Below are positions 9,089 through 16,426 of a stretch of 64,000 bases of DNA, piece by piece. The stretch spans positions 124,001 through 188,000 of the forward strand of contig NZ_OCNJ01000004.1 of the NCBI RefSeq assembly GCF_900230255.1, read 5' to 3'. The notes under the pieces were generated by a model. That model was not told the DNA's origin and made no database searches. It saw nothing but the letters and a program-made list of their open reading frames with translations. The number at the start of each line of letters is the position of its first letter. Within the stretch, counting starts at the first letter, position 1. The DNA comes from Caenispirillum bisanense (lineage in GTDB: Bacteria > Pseudomonadota > Alphaproteobacteria > Rhodospirillales > Rhodospirillaceae). The position numbers were made by a program, and so were the translations under genes.

Positions 9089-9802
9089 ATGGCCGCACCG
9101 CCGCCCGCCGACAGCCCCCGTTCCGCCGACGCCGCCCGCCCCCTGTGGCGCCGCGCCCTGCGCGCCCTGTGGAGTGGCCTCGGCCTGCTGGTGCTGGTGG
9201 CGACGGCGTGGCTCGGCGGGCTGGTGTGGTACGCCGCCGATATCCCCGACCGGGTCGCCGACCCCGACAGCGTCACCGACGCCATCGTCGTGCTGACCGG
9301 CGGGTCGGAGCGGGTGCGCACCGGCTTCGACCTGCTGCTGCGCGACCGCGGCCGGGTGCTGTTCATCTCGGGCGTCCACCACGGCCTCGACCTGCCGGCC
9401 ATGCTGAAGGGCACCCCCGACATCCCCGACGAGCTGCCGCCGCCGCTGGCCGAGCGCATCGTGCTCGGCACCGTCGCCGCCGACACCATCGGCAACGCCA
9501 TCGAGACGGCCGTCTTCATGCACGACCGCGGCTACCGCTCGCTGCGCCTCGTCACCGCCGGCTATCACATGCGCCGCAGCCTCATGGAATTCCGCCACGC
9601 CATGCCCGACGTGACCATCGTGCCGCACCCGGTGTTCCCGGAAACGGTGCGGCAGAACGACTGGTGGCGCTGGCCGGGGACGACGCTGCTGCTCGCCACC
9701 GAATACACCAAGTACCTGCTCGGCTCGCTGCGCCACGTGCTGTCGGACGATTTCGGCAACGCGGCCCGCGGCCCCATCGCAGAAGGACGCAGCCTGTCGT
9801 GA
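9089..9802 (+). CDS. YdcF/SanA-like DUF218 membrane protein
   Basis: This 237-residue protein has one N-terminal transmembrane segment (about residues 30-52) and a DUF218 domain. The family signatures are AIVVLTGGSERVRTG early, DTIGNAIETA in the middle and LVTAGYHMRRS later. YdcF/SanA/ElyC proteins are linked to envelope integrity and to undecaprenyl-phosphate handling; the reaction is unsettled. It follows ftsX after 16 bases and overlaps the acyltransferase gene by four bases, so it belongs to the ftsEX operon. Confidence 0.88.
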   Translation: MAAPPPADSPRSADAARPLWRRALRALWSGLGLLVLVATAWLGGLVWYAADIPDRVADPDSVTDAIVVLTGGSERVRTGFDLLLRDRGRVLFISGVHHGLDLPAMLKGTPDIPDELPPPLAERIVLGTVAADTIGNAIETAVFMHDRGYRSLRLVTAGYHMRRSLMEFRHAMPDVTIVPHPVFPETVRQNDWWRWPGTTLLLATEYTKYLLGSLRHVLSDDFGNAARGPIAEGRSLS

Positions 9803-10584
9803 TCGTTCTCCGCTCCCTCCTGTTCAACGTGGCGTGGCTGTCGTGGACCGTGATCCTCGCGGTCGGCGCGGTTCCGGCGCTCGCCTTCCCGCGCGACGTC
9901 GGCAAGGGCGTCGCCCGCATCTGGACGCGCGTCATCCTGTGGCTCGCCAAGGTGATCGTCGGCCTGCGCTACGAGCTGCGGGGGCTCGAGAACATTCCCG
10001 CCGACGGCGGCTGCATCATCGCCGCCAAGCACCAGTCGGCGTGGGATACCTTCCTGTTCCACGGCGTGCTGCCCGACCCCGTCTACATCCTGAAGCAGGA
10101 ACTGCTGCGCATCCCCTTCATCGGCTGGTACATGGCGCGCGCCGGCATGATCGGCGTCGACCGCTCCGCCGGCGCCAAGGCCATGCGCCACATGATCGAG
10201 GCGGCCGGCGCGGCGGCGGCGGAAGGCCGCCAGCTGGTGATCTTCCCCGAGGGCACCCGTACCCCGCCGGGCGATTCGCGCCCCTACAAGCCGGGCATCG
10301 CCGCCCTCTACGCCCGCATCACCCACCCGGTGGTTCCGGTGGCGCTGAACTCGGGCCTGTTCTGGGCCCGCCAGTCCTTCATCAAGCGGCCGGGCACCAT
10401 CGTCGTCGAGTTCCTGCCGCCGCTGCCGAACGGCCTGCCCAAGCAGGTCTTCATGGACACCCTGCATACCCGCATCGAAGAGGCCTGCGCCCGCCTCAAC
10501 GCCGAGGCCGGCGTGCCCCTGCCGCCCGCCGCGACCCCGCCGACGGCGGACAAGGCTGTGGAAAACTCGGTGGAGAAGATTTGA
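9799..10584 (+). CDS. 1-acyl-sn-glycerol-3-phosphate acyltransferase (PlsC-like)
   Basis: This 261-residue protein has an N-terminal hydrophobic anchor and the acyltransferase motifs of the PlsC family: KHQSAWD (H78 and D83, the H-x4-D catalytic pair) and FPEGTR (residues 149-154) for binding the glycerol-phosphate. It would acylate lysophosphatidic acid to phosphatidic acid on the cytoplasmic face. The GTG start overlaps the previous stop (GTGA). The last codons lie inside a run of TGTGGA-type repeats that continues towards nrdJ. Confidence 0.9.
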   Translation: MIVLRSLLFNVAWLSWTVILAVGAVPALAFPRDVGKGVARIWTRVILWLAKVIVGLRYELRGLENIPADGGCIIAAKHQSAWDTFLFHGVLPDPVYILKQELLRIPFIGWYMARAGMIGVDRSAGAKAMRHMIEAAGAAAAEGRQLVIFPEGTRTPPGDSRPYKPGIAALYARITHPVVPVALNSGLFWARQSFIKRPGTIVVEFLPPLPNGLPKQVFMDTLHTRIEEACARLNAEAGVPLPPAATPPTADKAVENSVEKI

Positions 10585-10612
10585 TCCACAGCCTGTGGAT
10601 GCCGGTGGATAA
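10557..10612. promoter_or_regulatory. Phased array of DnaA-box-like 9-mers
   Basis: Five related 9-mers lie at 10557 (TGTGGAAAA), 10569 (GGTGGAGAA), 10582 (TGATCCACA), 10594 (TGTGGATGC) and 10604 (GGTGGATAA), each 10-13 bases apart. The consensus DnaA box is TTATCCACA or its complement TGTGGATAA. The first fits the relaxed TTWTNCACA form, and 10582 and 10604 differ from the consensus at one position. The third and fourth form the perfect palindrome ATCCACA-GCC-TGTGGAT. The array spans the end of plsC and the start of the gap before nrdJ. Binding is inferred only from sequence. Confidence 0.45.
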
Positions 10613-10613
10613 C

Positions 10614-10646
10614 GCGGCGACTCCGTGATTCTCCACGAGTCGCCGC
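10614..10646. terminator. 10-bp hairpin between plsC and nrdJ
   Basis: GCGGCGACTC pairs with GAGTCGCCGC around a 13-base loop. There is no T-run, so it could be a weak terminator of the ftsEX operon or an nrdJ leader structure. Confidence 0.35.
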
Positions 10647-10798
10647 CCCGTGCGGCCTGTGGACGACGGCATTTCGCGTGCTTGACGCAACACCTGCCGC
10701 CGCGCATCGTTGTCCATCGGGAGTCGCAGAACCCCTTATGGTCCCTCCGTTTCCGGGCAGCCGCCGGAAACCCGCCGCCGCCGCCCACGGAGCCTCGG

Positions 10799-13700
10799 AT
10801 GCTCGACCCGTCCGGCATCGCCCGGCAGATCTGGGACATGAAGTACCGCCTGAAAGGGGCGGACGGCTCCCCTGTGGACAAGACGGTCGAAGACACCTGG
10901 CGCCGCGTCGCGCGGGCGCTGGCCGCCGCCGAGGCCGACCCGGCGGCGTGGGAGGCGCGCTATCTCGAAGCCCTGCGCGATTACGTGGTGCTGCCCGCCG
11001 GCCGCATCCTGGCGGGTGCCGGCACCGGGCGGACGGTCACCCTGTTCAACTGCTTCGTCATGGGTCGCATCGACGACGACATGGGGTCGATCTTCGAGCA
11101 CCTGAAGCAGGCCGCCCTGACCATGCAGCAGGGCGGCGGCATCGGCTACGACTTCTCGACGCTGCGGCCCAAGGGGGCGCCGGTGCGCGGCGTGCAGTCC
11201 GACGCCTCCGGCCCCGTCAGTTTCATGGACGTGTGGGACGCCATGTGCCGCACCATCATGTCCGCCGGCTCCCGCCGCGGCGCCATGATGGCCACCCTGC
11301 GCTGCGACCACCCCGACATCGAGGCCTTCGTCGACGCCAAGCGCGACCCGGCGCGCCTGCGCATGTTCAACCTCTCGGTCCTGGTCACCGACGCCTTCAT
11401 GACGGCGGTGCAGGAAGACGCCGACTGGGACCTGGTGTTCGGCGGCACGGTCTGGCGCACCCTGCGCGCCCGCGACCTGTGGAACCGCATCATGCAGGCC
11501 ACATACGACGTGGCCGAGCCGGGCGTCGTGTTCATCGACCGCATCAATGCCCTGAACAATCTGGCCTATGCGGAAGAGATCGTCGCCACCAACCCCTGCG
11601 TCACCGCCGACACCTGGGTCACCACGACCGAGGGGCCGCGGCAGGTGGCCGACCTGATCGGGCGCCCCTTCACCGCCGTGGTCGACGGCCACCCCTACGC
11701 CTCCGGCGGCGAGGGCTTCTTCGCCACCGGGCGCAAGCCGGTCGTGCGGCTGCTGACCAAGGAAGGCCCCGCCCTCACCCTCACATCCGACCACCGCCTG
11801 CTCGCGACCGACGGCTGCTGGAGAGAGGCGGGGACGCTGGCCCCCGGTGACCGCATGCGCCTGCACGACCACCGCACCGCCGCCGCCGACTGGCCGGGCG
11901 CCGGAACGGAAGCGGAGGGCTACCTGCTCGGCCTGCTCGTCGGCGACGGGACGCTGAAGGAGGACAAGGCCGTCCTCAGCGTCTGGCCGGCCGCCCCGGA
12001 TGGCGATGCGGACGTGGTCGACGGCACCGCCGGCGTGATGACGGCGACCCTGGATGCCGCCCGGACCCTGCGGCACCGCAGCGATTTCGCCGGCTGGCAG
12101 AGCGTCGCCGGCCGCCCAGAGCGCCGCCTCGTCCTCGGCGCCGTGAAGGCGCTGGCGCTCGACTACGGCATGGCCCCGGGCCGCAAGGCGATCACCCCGG
12201 CCATGGAGCGGACGTCGGCGGCCTTCCAGCGCGGCCTGCTGCGCGGCCTGTTCGACGCCGACGGCAGCGTGCAGGGCAGCCAGACCAAGGGCGCCAGCGT
12301 CCGCCTCGCCCAGAGCGACGCCGACCTGCTGGCGACGGTGCAGCGCCTGCTGCTGCGCTTCGGCATCACGACCACCCTCTATCGCGACCGCCGCGCCGCG
12401 GGCGCGCGGGTGTTGCCCGACGGCAAGGGCGGGCGGCGGACCTACGAGTGCCGCGCCGACCACGAGCTGGTGATCAGCGGCGCCAGCCTTGTGCGCTTCG
12501 CCGACCGCATCGGCTTCGCCCACGACGACAAGACCGCCCGCCTCGCCGCCGTCGTCGCCGCCTACCGCCGGGCGCCCAACCGGCCGCGCTTCTTCGCGAC
12601 CGTCGCCGCCGTGCTGCCGGCGGGCGAGGCAGACGTGTTCGACGTCCGCGTGCCAGGGCCCAACGCCTTCGACGCCAACGGCTTCGTTGCCCACAACTGC
12701 GGCGAACAGCCGTTGCCCGCCTATGGCACCTGCCTGCTCGGCTCCATCAATCTCGCCCGGCTGGTGACGCGGCCGTTCGAGGCGGCGGCGGCGGTGGATC
12801 TCGACCTGCTGGAGGCGCGGGTGCGGACGGCGGTGCGCATGCTCGACGCCGTCATCGACGTGTCCAACTACCCGCTGCCGCAGCAAAAGGCGGAGGCGCT
12901 GGCCAAGCGGCGGATCGGGCTCGGGGTCACCGGGCTCGCCGATGCGCTGATCCTGTGCGGCGCCCGCTACGGCAGCGCCCAGGCGGTGCGGCTGGCGGAG
13001 ACGTGGCTGGCGCGGCTGCGGCGGGCGGCCTACCTCGCCTCGGCGGAGCTGGCGGCGGAGAAAGGCTCCTTCCCGCTCTACGACCGCGAGCGGTTCCTCG
13101 CCGCCCCGGCGGTGCAGGCGCTCGACGCCGACGTCCGCGAGGCCATCGCCGCCACGGGCATGCGCAACGGCCTCGTCACCTCCATCGCGCCGACGGGCAC
13201 CATCTCGCTGTTCGCCGACAACGTGTCGTCGGGGCTCGAGCCGGTGTTCAGCTTCACCTACACCCGCCGCGTCCTCATGCCCGACGGATCGCGGCGGGAA
13301 GAAACCGTGGCCGACTACGCCTGGCGCCTGTTCCGCGCCCTGAAGGGCGACGAGGCGCCGCCGCCGCCGGCCTTCGTCACCGCTATGGAGCTGGAGCCGC
13401 GCGACCATCTGGTCATGCAGGCCGCGGTGCAGAAATACGTCGACAGCGGCATCAGCAAGACCATCAACGTGCCCGAGGACATCCCCTTCGAAGCCTTCAA
13501 GGACGTCTACCGCCAGGCCTACGACCTCGGCTGCAAGGGCTGCACCACCTACCGCCCAAACGCGGTGACCGGCGCCGTGCTGGAACTGACGCGCGAGGAA
13601 GGCAACGCCGCCGCCGGCCCGCCCGCCGGGTCGCTGCCGCCCGAGGCGGTGGCCGCCGACAACCTGACCGCCCCGCCGGCGCGCCCCGTGGCCCTGCCCG

Positions 13701-14191
13701 GCTACACCTACAAGCTGCGCTGGCCGGAAAGCGACCACGCCACCTACATCACCATCAACGACGTGGTGGAACACGGCCGCCGCCGGCCCTTCGAGGTGTT
13801 CATCAACTCCAAGAACATGGAGCACTACGCCTGGACGGTCGCGCTGACGCGCATGATCTCGGCCGTGTTCCGGCGCGGCGGCGACGTGAGCTTTGTGGTG
13901 GAGGAACTGAAAGCGGTGTTCGATCCGCGCGGCGGCGCCTGGGTCGGCGGGCGCTACGTGCCGTCCATGCTGGCGGCCATCGGCGAGGTGATCGAGACGC
14001 ACATGATCCGCATCGGCTTCCTGACGGCGGAAGACCGGCCGCGACTCGGCAACGGCGGACGGCTGTCGGAGGCCACGGGCGGCCTCGGCGGAACGGGCCT
14101 GCACACCTGCCCGAAGTGCGGTCAGGCGGCGGTGGTGCGCCAGGAAGGCTGCGACACCTGCACGTCCTGCGGCTACTCGCGCTGCGGCTGA
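10799..14191 (+). CDS. nrdJ: B12-dependent class II ribonucleotide reductase with intein
   Basis: The precursor has 1130 residues. Removing the 367-residue intein leaves a 763-residue reductase (266 N-terminal plus 497 C-terminal residues). It reduces ribonucleotides to deoxyribonucleotides using adenosylcobalamin to make the thiyl radical. Visible signatures are GGGIGYDFSTLRP, the radical-cysteine motif NP-CGEQPLPAYGTC split by the intein, APTGTISLFADN, a TSCPD-type domain (residues near YTYKLRWPESDHATY) and a C-terminal zinc ribbon with CPKCG and CTSCG. The ATG at 10799 follows a GGAG site; the open frame upstream of it has no family similarity. The 3' end overlaps the convergent tetR gene by 19 bases. 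Confidence 0.95.
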   Translation: MLDPSGIARQIWDMKYRLKGADGSPVDKTVEDTWRRVARALAAAEADPAAWEARYLEALRDYVVLPAGRILAGAGTGRTVTLFNCFVMGRIDDDMGSIFEHLKQAALTMQQGGGIGYDFSTLRPKGAPVRGVQSDASGPVSFMDVWDAMCRTIMSAGSRRGAMMATLRCDHPDIEAFVDAKRDPARLRMFNLSVLVTDAFMTAVQEDADWDLVFGGTVWRTLRARDLWNRIMQATYDVAEPGVVFIDRINALNNLAYAEEIVATNPCVTADTWVTTTEGPRQVADLIGRPFTAVVDGHPYASGGEGFFATGRKPVVRLLTKEGPALTLTSDHRLLATDGCWREAGTLAPGDRMRLHDHRTAAADWPGAGTEAEGYLLGLLVGDGTLKEDKAVLSVWPAAPDGDADVVDGTAGVMTATLDAARTLRHRSDFAGWQSVAGRPERRLVLGAVKALALDYGMAPGRKAITPAMERTSAAFQRGLLRGLFDADGSVQGSQTKGASVRLAQSDADLLATVQRLLLRFGITTTLYRDRRAAGARVLPDGKGGRRTYECRADHELVISGASLVRFADRIGFAHDDKTARLAAVVAAYRRAPNRPRFFATVAAVLPAGEADVFDVRVPGPNAFDANGFVAHNCGEQPLPAYGTCLLGSINLARLVTRPFEAAAAVDLDLLEARVRTAVRMLDAVIDVSNYPLPQQKAEALAKRRIGLGVTGLADALILCGARYGSAQAVRLAETWLARLRRAAYLASAELAAEKGSFPLYDRERFLAAPAVQALDADVREAIAATGMRNGLVTSIAPTGTISLFADNVSSGLEPVFSFTYTRRVLMPDGSRREETVADYAWRLFRALKGDEAPPPPAFVTAMELEPRDHLVMQAAVQKYVDSGISKTINVPEDIPFEAFKDVYRQAYDLGCKGCTTYRPNAVTGAVLELTREEGNAAAGPPAGSLPPEAVAADNLTAPPARPVALPGYTYKLRWPESDHATYITINDVVEHGRRRPFEVFINSKNMEHYAWTVALTRMISAVFRRGGDVSFVVEELKAVFDPRGGAWVGGRYVPSMLAAIGEVIETHMIRIGFLTAEDRPRLGNGGRLSEATGGLGGTGLHTCPKCGQAAVVRQEGCDTCTSCGYSRCG
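11597..12697 (+). other. Intein with LAGLIDADG homing endonuclease in nrdJ
   Basis: The 367-residue insert starts with Cys (CVTADTWV, splicing block A). It has a block B TSDH motif, ends VFDVRVPGPNAFDAN...VAHN (blocks F and G with terminal His-Asn) and is followed by Cys as the +1 residue. All residues needed for standard class 1 splicing are present. Between them are two LAGLIDADG-like helices: YLLGLLVGDG (11921-11950) and GLLRGLFDADG (12232-12267), each with its acidic metal-binding residue, so the endonuclease may still be active. The insertion point lies in N-P-|-C-G-E, and the +1 Cys is the catalytic thiyl cysteine of the reductase. Confidence 0.93.
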
Positions 14192-14844
14192 GGCCGCGGC
14201 TCGCCCGGGTGGGCGCCGTAGCCTTCCAGGATCAGCCGCACCGCCTCGTCGGCCGCCGCCTCGCGGCACACGCCGTCGAGCGGCAGGCCGAACACGGCGC
14301 GGTCGAAGGCGACGCGCAGCATGCCGAGGAACAGGCCGGCGGCCAGCTTCGGACAGGGCACCGCCATGGTGCCCTTGGCGTGCTGGTCGCGCAGGTAGTG
14401 TTCCACCATGCCGTGGACGCGCTGCGGACCCGCCTCGTAGAAGACCTCGGCGATCTGCGGGAAGTTGTGCCCTTCCGCCACCACCGCCCGATAGAGCTGC
14501 AGCGCCTCCGCCCCCGTCACCATGTCGAGGTACATGACCGCCAGCGCCCGCAGGCCTTCCGCCGGCGGTCGCTGGGCCAGCGCGCAGCCATGCGAGGCGA
14601 ATTCCTCCGCCTGCGCCTGCACGACAGCGGCGAACAGGTCCGCCTTGCCGCCGAAGTGGCCGTAGAGCGTGGGCTTGGAGACGCCCGCCCGCTCCACCAC
14701 CATGTCGACGCTGGTGGCGGCGAAGCCGTGCTCGACGAACAGCGCGCGCGCCGCTTCCAGGATCTGCCGCCGCTTGCGGGCGGAGCGGCCTTCCGGCTTC
14801 GGGGGGCTGTCACAGGGCGGGCACGGGGCCTGGTCGGGGGTCAT
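14173..14844 (-). CDS. TetR/AcrR-family transcriptional repressor
   Basis: This 223-residue regulator has an N-terminal TetR helix-turn-helix (RRQILEAARALFVEHGFAA, then SVDMVVERAGVSKPTLYGHF) and a C-terminal ligand and dimer domain resembling TetR_C_7/AefR-like regulators. I chose the ATG at 14844, which has GAGGAC upstream; an open extension to 14892 looks non-coding. The promoter region 14989-15075 carries two matching operator copies: one on this gene's own -10 box and one in front of the divergent secreted-protein gene. It therefore probably represses both itself and that gene. The inducer is unknown. Confidence 0.9.
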   Translation of the reverse strand: MTPDQAPCPPCDSPPKPEGRSARKRRQILEAARALFVEHGFAATSVDMVVERAGVSKPTLYGHFGGKADLFAAVVQAQAEEFASHGCALAQRPPAEGLRALAVMYLDMVTGAEALQLYRAVVAEGHNFPQIAEVFYEAGPQRVHGMVEHYLRDQHAKGTMAVPCPKLAAGLFLGMLRVAFDRAVFGLPLDGVCREAAADEAVRLILEGYGAHPGEPRPQPQRE

Positions 14845-14988
14845 GGCGTCCTCGTCGCGGCGGTCACACGATCGTGAAAGGCTCCCCAGCATAACGCGCT
14901 CGCGCCACGGGGCTGCGGAAATCCTCGCTTTTTCGGGCCGGCTTCACCACCCCCGGACGGGCGGGTGGCGCATTTCGGCCCGATCTCG

Positions 14989-15040
14989 ATACTAAACGGT
15001 TCAGTTTAGTCTTGCAATGGCGATGGGAGGGGCGTACATA
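14989..15040. promoter_or_regulatory. Divergent promoters sharing one -35 box
   Basis: The palindromic hexamer TTGCAA (15012-15017) can serve as -35 in both directions. Rightward, a 17-base spacer leads to TACATA (15035-15040) for the gene at 15137. Leftward, a 17-base spacer leads to TAGTAT (complement of 14989-14994) for tetR. Confidence 0.6.
14991..15010. promoter_or_regulatory. TetR-type operator 1
   Basis: ACTAAAC-GGTTCA-GTTTAGT is a perfect 7-bp inverted repeat with a 6-base spacer, the usual shape of a TetR-family operator. It covers the spacer and part of the -10 box of the leftward tetR promoter, which suggests autoregulation. Confidence 0.75.
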
Positions 15041-15056
15041 GGGGTCATCGGAAGCG

Positions 15057-15072
15057 AACTGAACCGTTTAGT
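15057..15072. promoter_or_regulatory. TetR-type operator 2
   Basis: AACTGAACCGTTTAGT is a 16-base exact copy, in reverse orientation, of most of operator 1. It lies just downstream of the predicted rightward transcription start, a repressing position. Confidence 0.7.
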
Positions 15073-15136
15073 TTCACAACCCCGCGAGCGACGGCCTCGC
15101 TTCCACCCTCGATAGATCCGAACCGGAGAAATTCTC

Positions 15137-15526
15137 ATGTCCGTCAAGACCCTGACCCGCACCGCCCTGTTCGCCGCCGCCGCCGTCGCCCTCGGCGGTG
15201 CCGTCGCCACCGTCACCCCGGCCGCCGCCGCGCAGGTCGAGACCCTGACCAGCGACAGCTGGAAGCCCGGCTACACCTTCGACGAAGGCCAGTACGTCCG
15301 CCAGGAGATCGTCGACGACGCCGAGCAGACCGCCGGCACCACCGTCCGCGTCGAGACCTCCGATGCGTGGCAGCCGGGCTTCACCAAGGACGACGACGGC
15401 GACTACACCCGCCTGACCGTCGTGCCGGCTCAGTCCGACGCCGCCGCCCCGCAGACGGCCGAAGTCTTCAACAGCTGGCAGCCGGGCACCCTGAAGGACG
15501 GCAACAGCTACGTCCGCTTCAACTGA
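15137..15526 (+). CDS. Secreted W-x-P-G repeat protein A
   Basis: This 129-residue protein has a clear signal peptide (residues 1-32, ending PAAAA before QVET) and no other membrane segment. The mature part is three imperfect repeats near residues 38-56, 74-92 and 111-128: TSDSWKPGY, TSDAWQPGF and FNSWQPGT, each followed by a D/G-rich turn and a Tyr then hydrophobic residues. I do not recognise the family and assign no function. Two further genes downstream carry the same repeat. The gene faces tetR across the shared operator region and ends in a strong terminator, so it is transcribed alone. Confidence 0.85.
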   Translation: MSVKTLTRTALFAAAAVALGGAVATVTPAAAAQVETLTSDSWKPGYTFDEGQYVRQEIVDDAEQTAGTTVRVETSDAWQPGFTKDDDGDYTRLTVVPAQSDAAAPQTAEVFNSWQPGTLKDGNSYVRFN

Positions 15527-15594
15527 GGCGACACCATCCGGCGCGGCGACGGGCGCCCCGATCCCTCCCTCCCGTCCATCGCCGTGTCGCGCAA

Positions 15595-15630
15595 GGCGGC
15601 TCCTGTCCCCCGCAGGAGCCGCCCTTTTTT
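15595..15630 (+). terminator. Strong intrinsic terminator after repeat gene A
   Basis: GGCGGCTCCTG pairs with CAGGAGCCGCC (11 bp, 7-base loop), followed by CTTTTTT. Confidence 0.92.
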
Positions 15631-15673
15631 CGTGTCGGCGGGATCGGCTGCCTCTCCCGTTGCGGGACGATCG

Positions 15674-15700
15674 GGAAACCCCCGCCGGGGGGCACCCGTT
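15674..15700 (+). promoter_or_regulatory. EcfG-like promoter before repeat gene B
   Basis: GGAAAC, 17 bases, then CGTT. The alphaproteobacterial general stress sigma factor EcfG recognises GGAACC-N16/17-CGTT, so there is one mismatch. It lies 89 bases before the start codon. Confidence 0.55.
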
Positions 15701-15788
15701 GGTCGGCGAAAGAGCCAACGGCCACAGCGGGACGCAGCGCGCCGCGGAAACGCCCGGTGCGCGCACCACCCCACGATTGGAGGATACC

Positions 15789-16205
15789 ATGCTGAAGACC
15801 AGTCACACCCTCGCCGCCGCCGGCCTCGCCCTCGCCCTCGGCGCCACCCCGGCCCTCGCGCAGGACCAGAGCGCGTCGACCGGCAAGGGGGAAGGCTACG
15901 AGACGCAGGTGCTGCGCAGCGACACCTGGAAGCCGGGCTACACCAAGACCGACGGCGGCGACTACACCATGATCGTGCCCGAGACCCAGGACGAAGCCGA
16001 CGGCATGCCCATGACCGTGGTGCGCAGCGACCAGTGGAAGCCGGGCTACGTGAAGAGCGACGACGGCGACTACATCCTGCTGGCCCCCGCCGAGGAAGCC
16101 AAGGACGAGTCGGTGCGCATCCTGCGCAGCGACGCATGGAAGCCCGGGTACATGAAGACCGACCAGGGCGACTACATGATGATCGTCGGCGGCGGCGAGG
16201 GCTGA
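15789..16205 (+). CDS. Secreted W-x-P-G repeat protein B
   Basis: This 138-residue protein has a signal peptide (1-24, cut after ALA). The mature part is almost entirely three near-identical repeats at residues 41-63, 77-99 and 111-133: LRSDTWKPGYTKTDGGDY, VRSDQWKPGYVKSDDGDY and LRSDAWKPGYMKTDQGDY, each followed by a short hydrophobic strand. This is the cleanest version of the repeat and defines its core as R-S-D-x-W-K-P-G-Y-x-K-x-D-x-G-D-Y. The ATG follows a TTGGAGG site. Function is unknown; the sequence suggests a small beta-rich periplasmic or secreted protein. Confidence 0.88.
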   Translation: MLKTSHTLAAAGLALALGATPALAQDQSASTGKGEGYETQVLRSDTWKPGYTKTDGGDYTMIVPETQDEADGMPMTVVRSDQWKPGYVKSDDGDYILLAPAEEAKDESVRILRSDAWKPGYMKTDQGDYMMIVGGGEG

Positions 16206-16249
16206 CGCCCGTCCCCGTCCCGTCCTGCCCGCCACGGCCGGACCCGATC

Positions 16250-16286
16250 ACGGCCCGCTCCCGCCAGGGGGCGGGCCGTTTCGTTG
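16250..16286 (+). terminator. Intrinsic terminator after repeat gene B
   Basis: ACGGCCCGC pairs with GCGGGCCGT (9 bp), followed by TTCGTT. Confidence 0.65.
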
Positions 16287-16328
16287 TCCGCGGAAGTTGT
16301 GCGCTGCACGGTCACGCCACCCGAACCG

Positions 16329-16354
16329 CGAACCACCGGCCGGCCGGACTCGTT
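16329..16354 (+). promoter_or_regulatory. EcfG-like promoter before repeat gene C
   Basis: CGAACC, 16 bases, then CGTT, one mismatch from the EcfG consensus GGAACC-N16/17-CGTT. It ends 72 bases before the start codon. Confidence 0.55.
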
Positions 16355-16426
16355 GATCCGGCAAATGGCCGTCCGTCCGCCGCCGCGGCGTCGACGGACC
16401 GCTCGCAGCGAAAGGAGATCTTCGCC

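Noticed and set aside
10585-10798. Cobalamin riboswitch before the B12-dependent reductase
   Set aside because: I could not find the conserved B12-box (GCCACTG) or the other core segments in the leader.
10736-14269. A very long open frame (over 1100 codons) antisense to nrdJ
   Set aside because: It is an artefact of high GC at third positions. Its translation is rich in Arg, Gly, His and Ala with no motifs, while the plus-strand frame is a complete ribonucleotide reductase.
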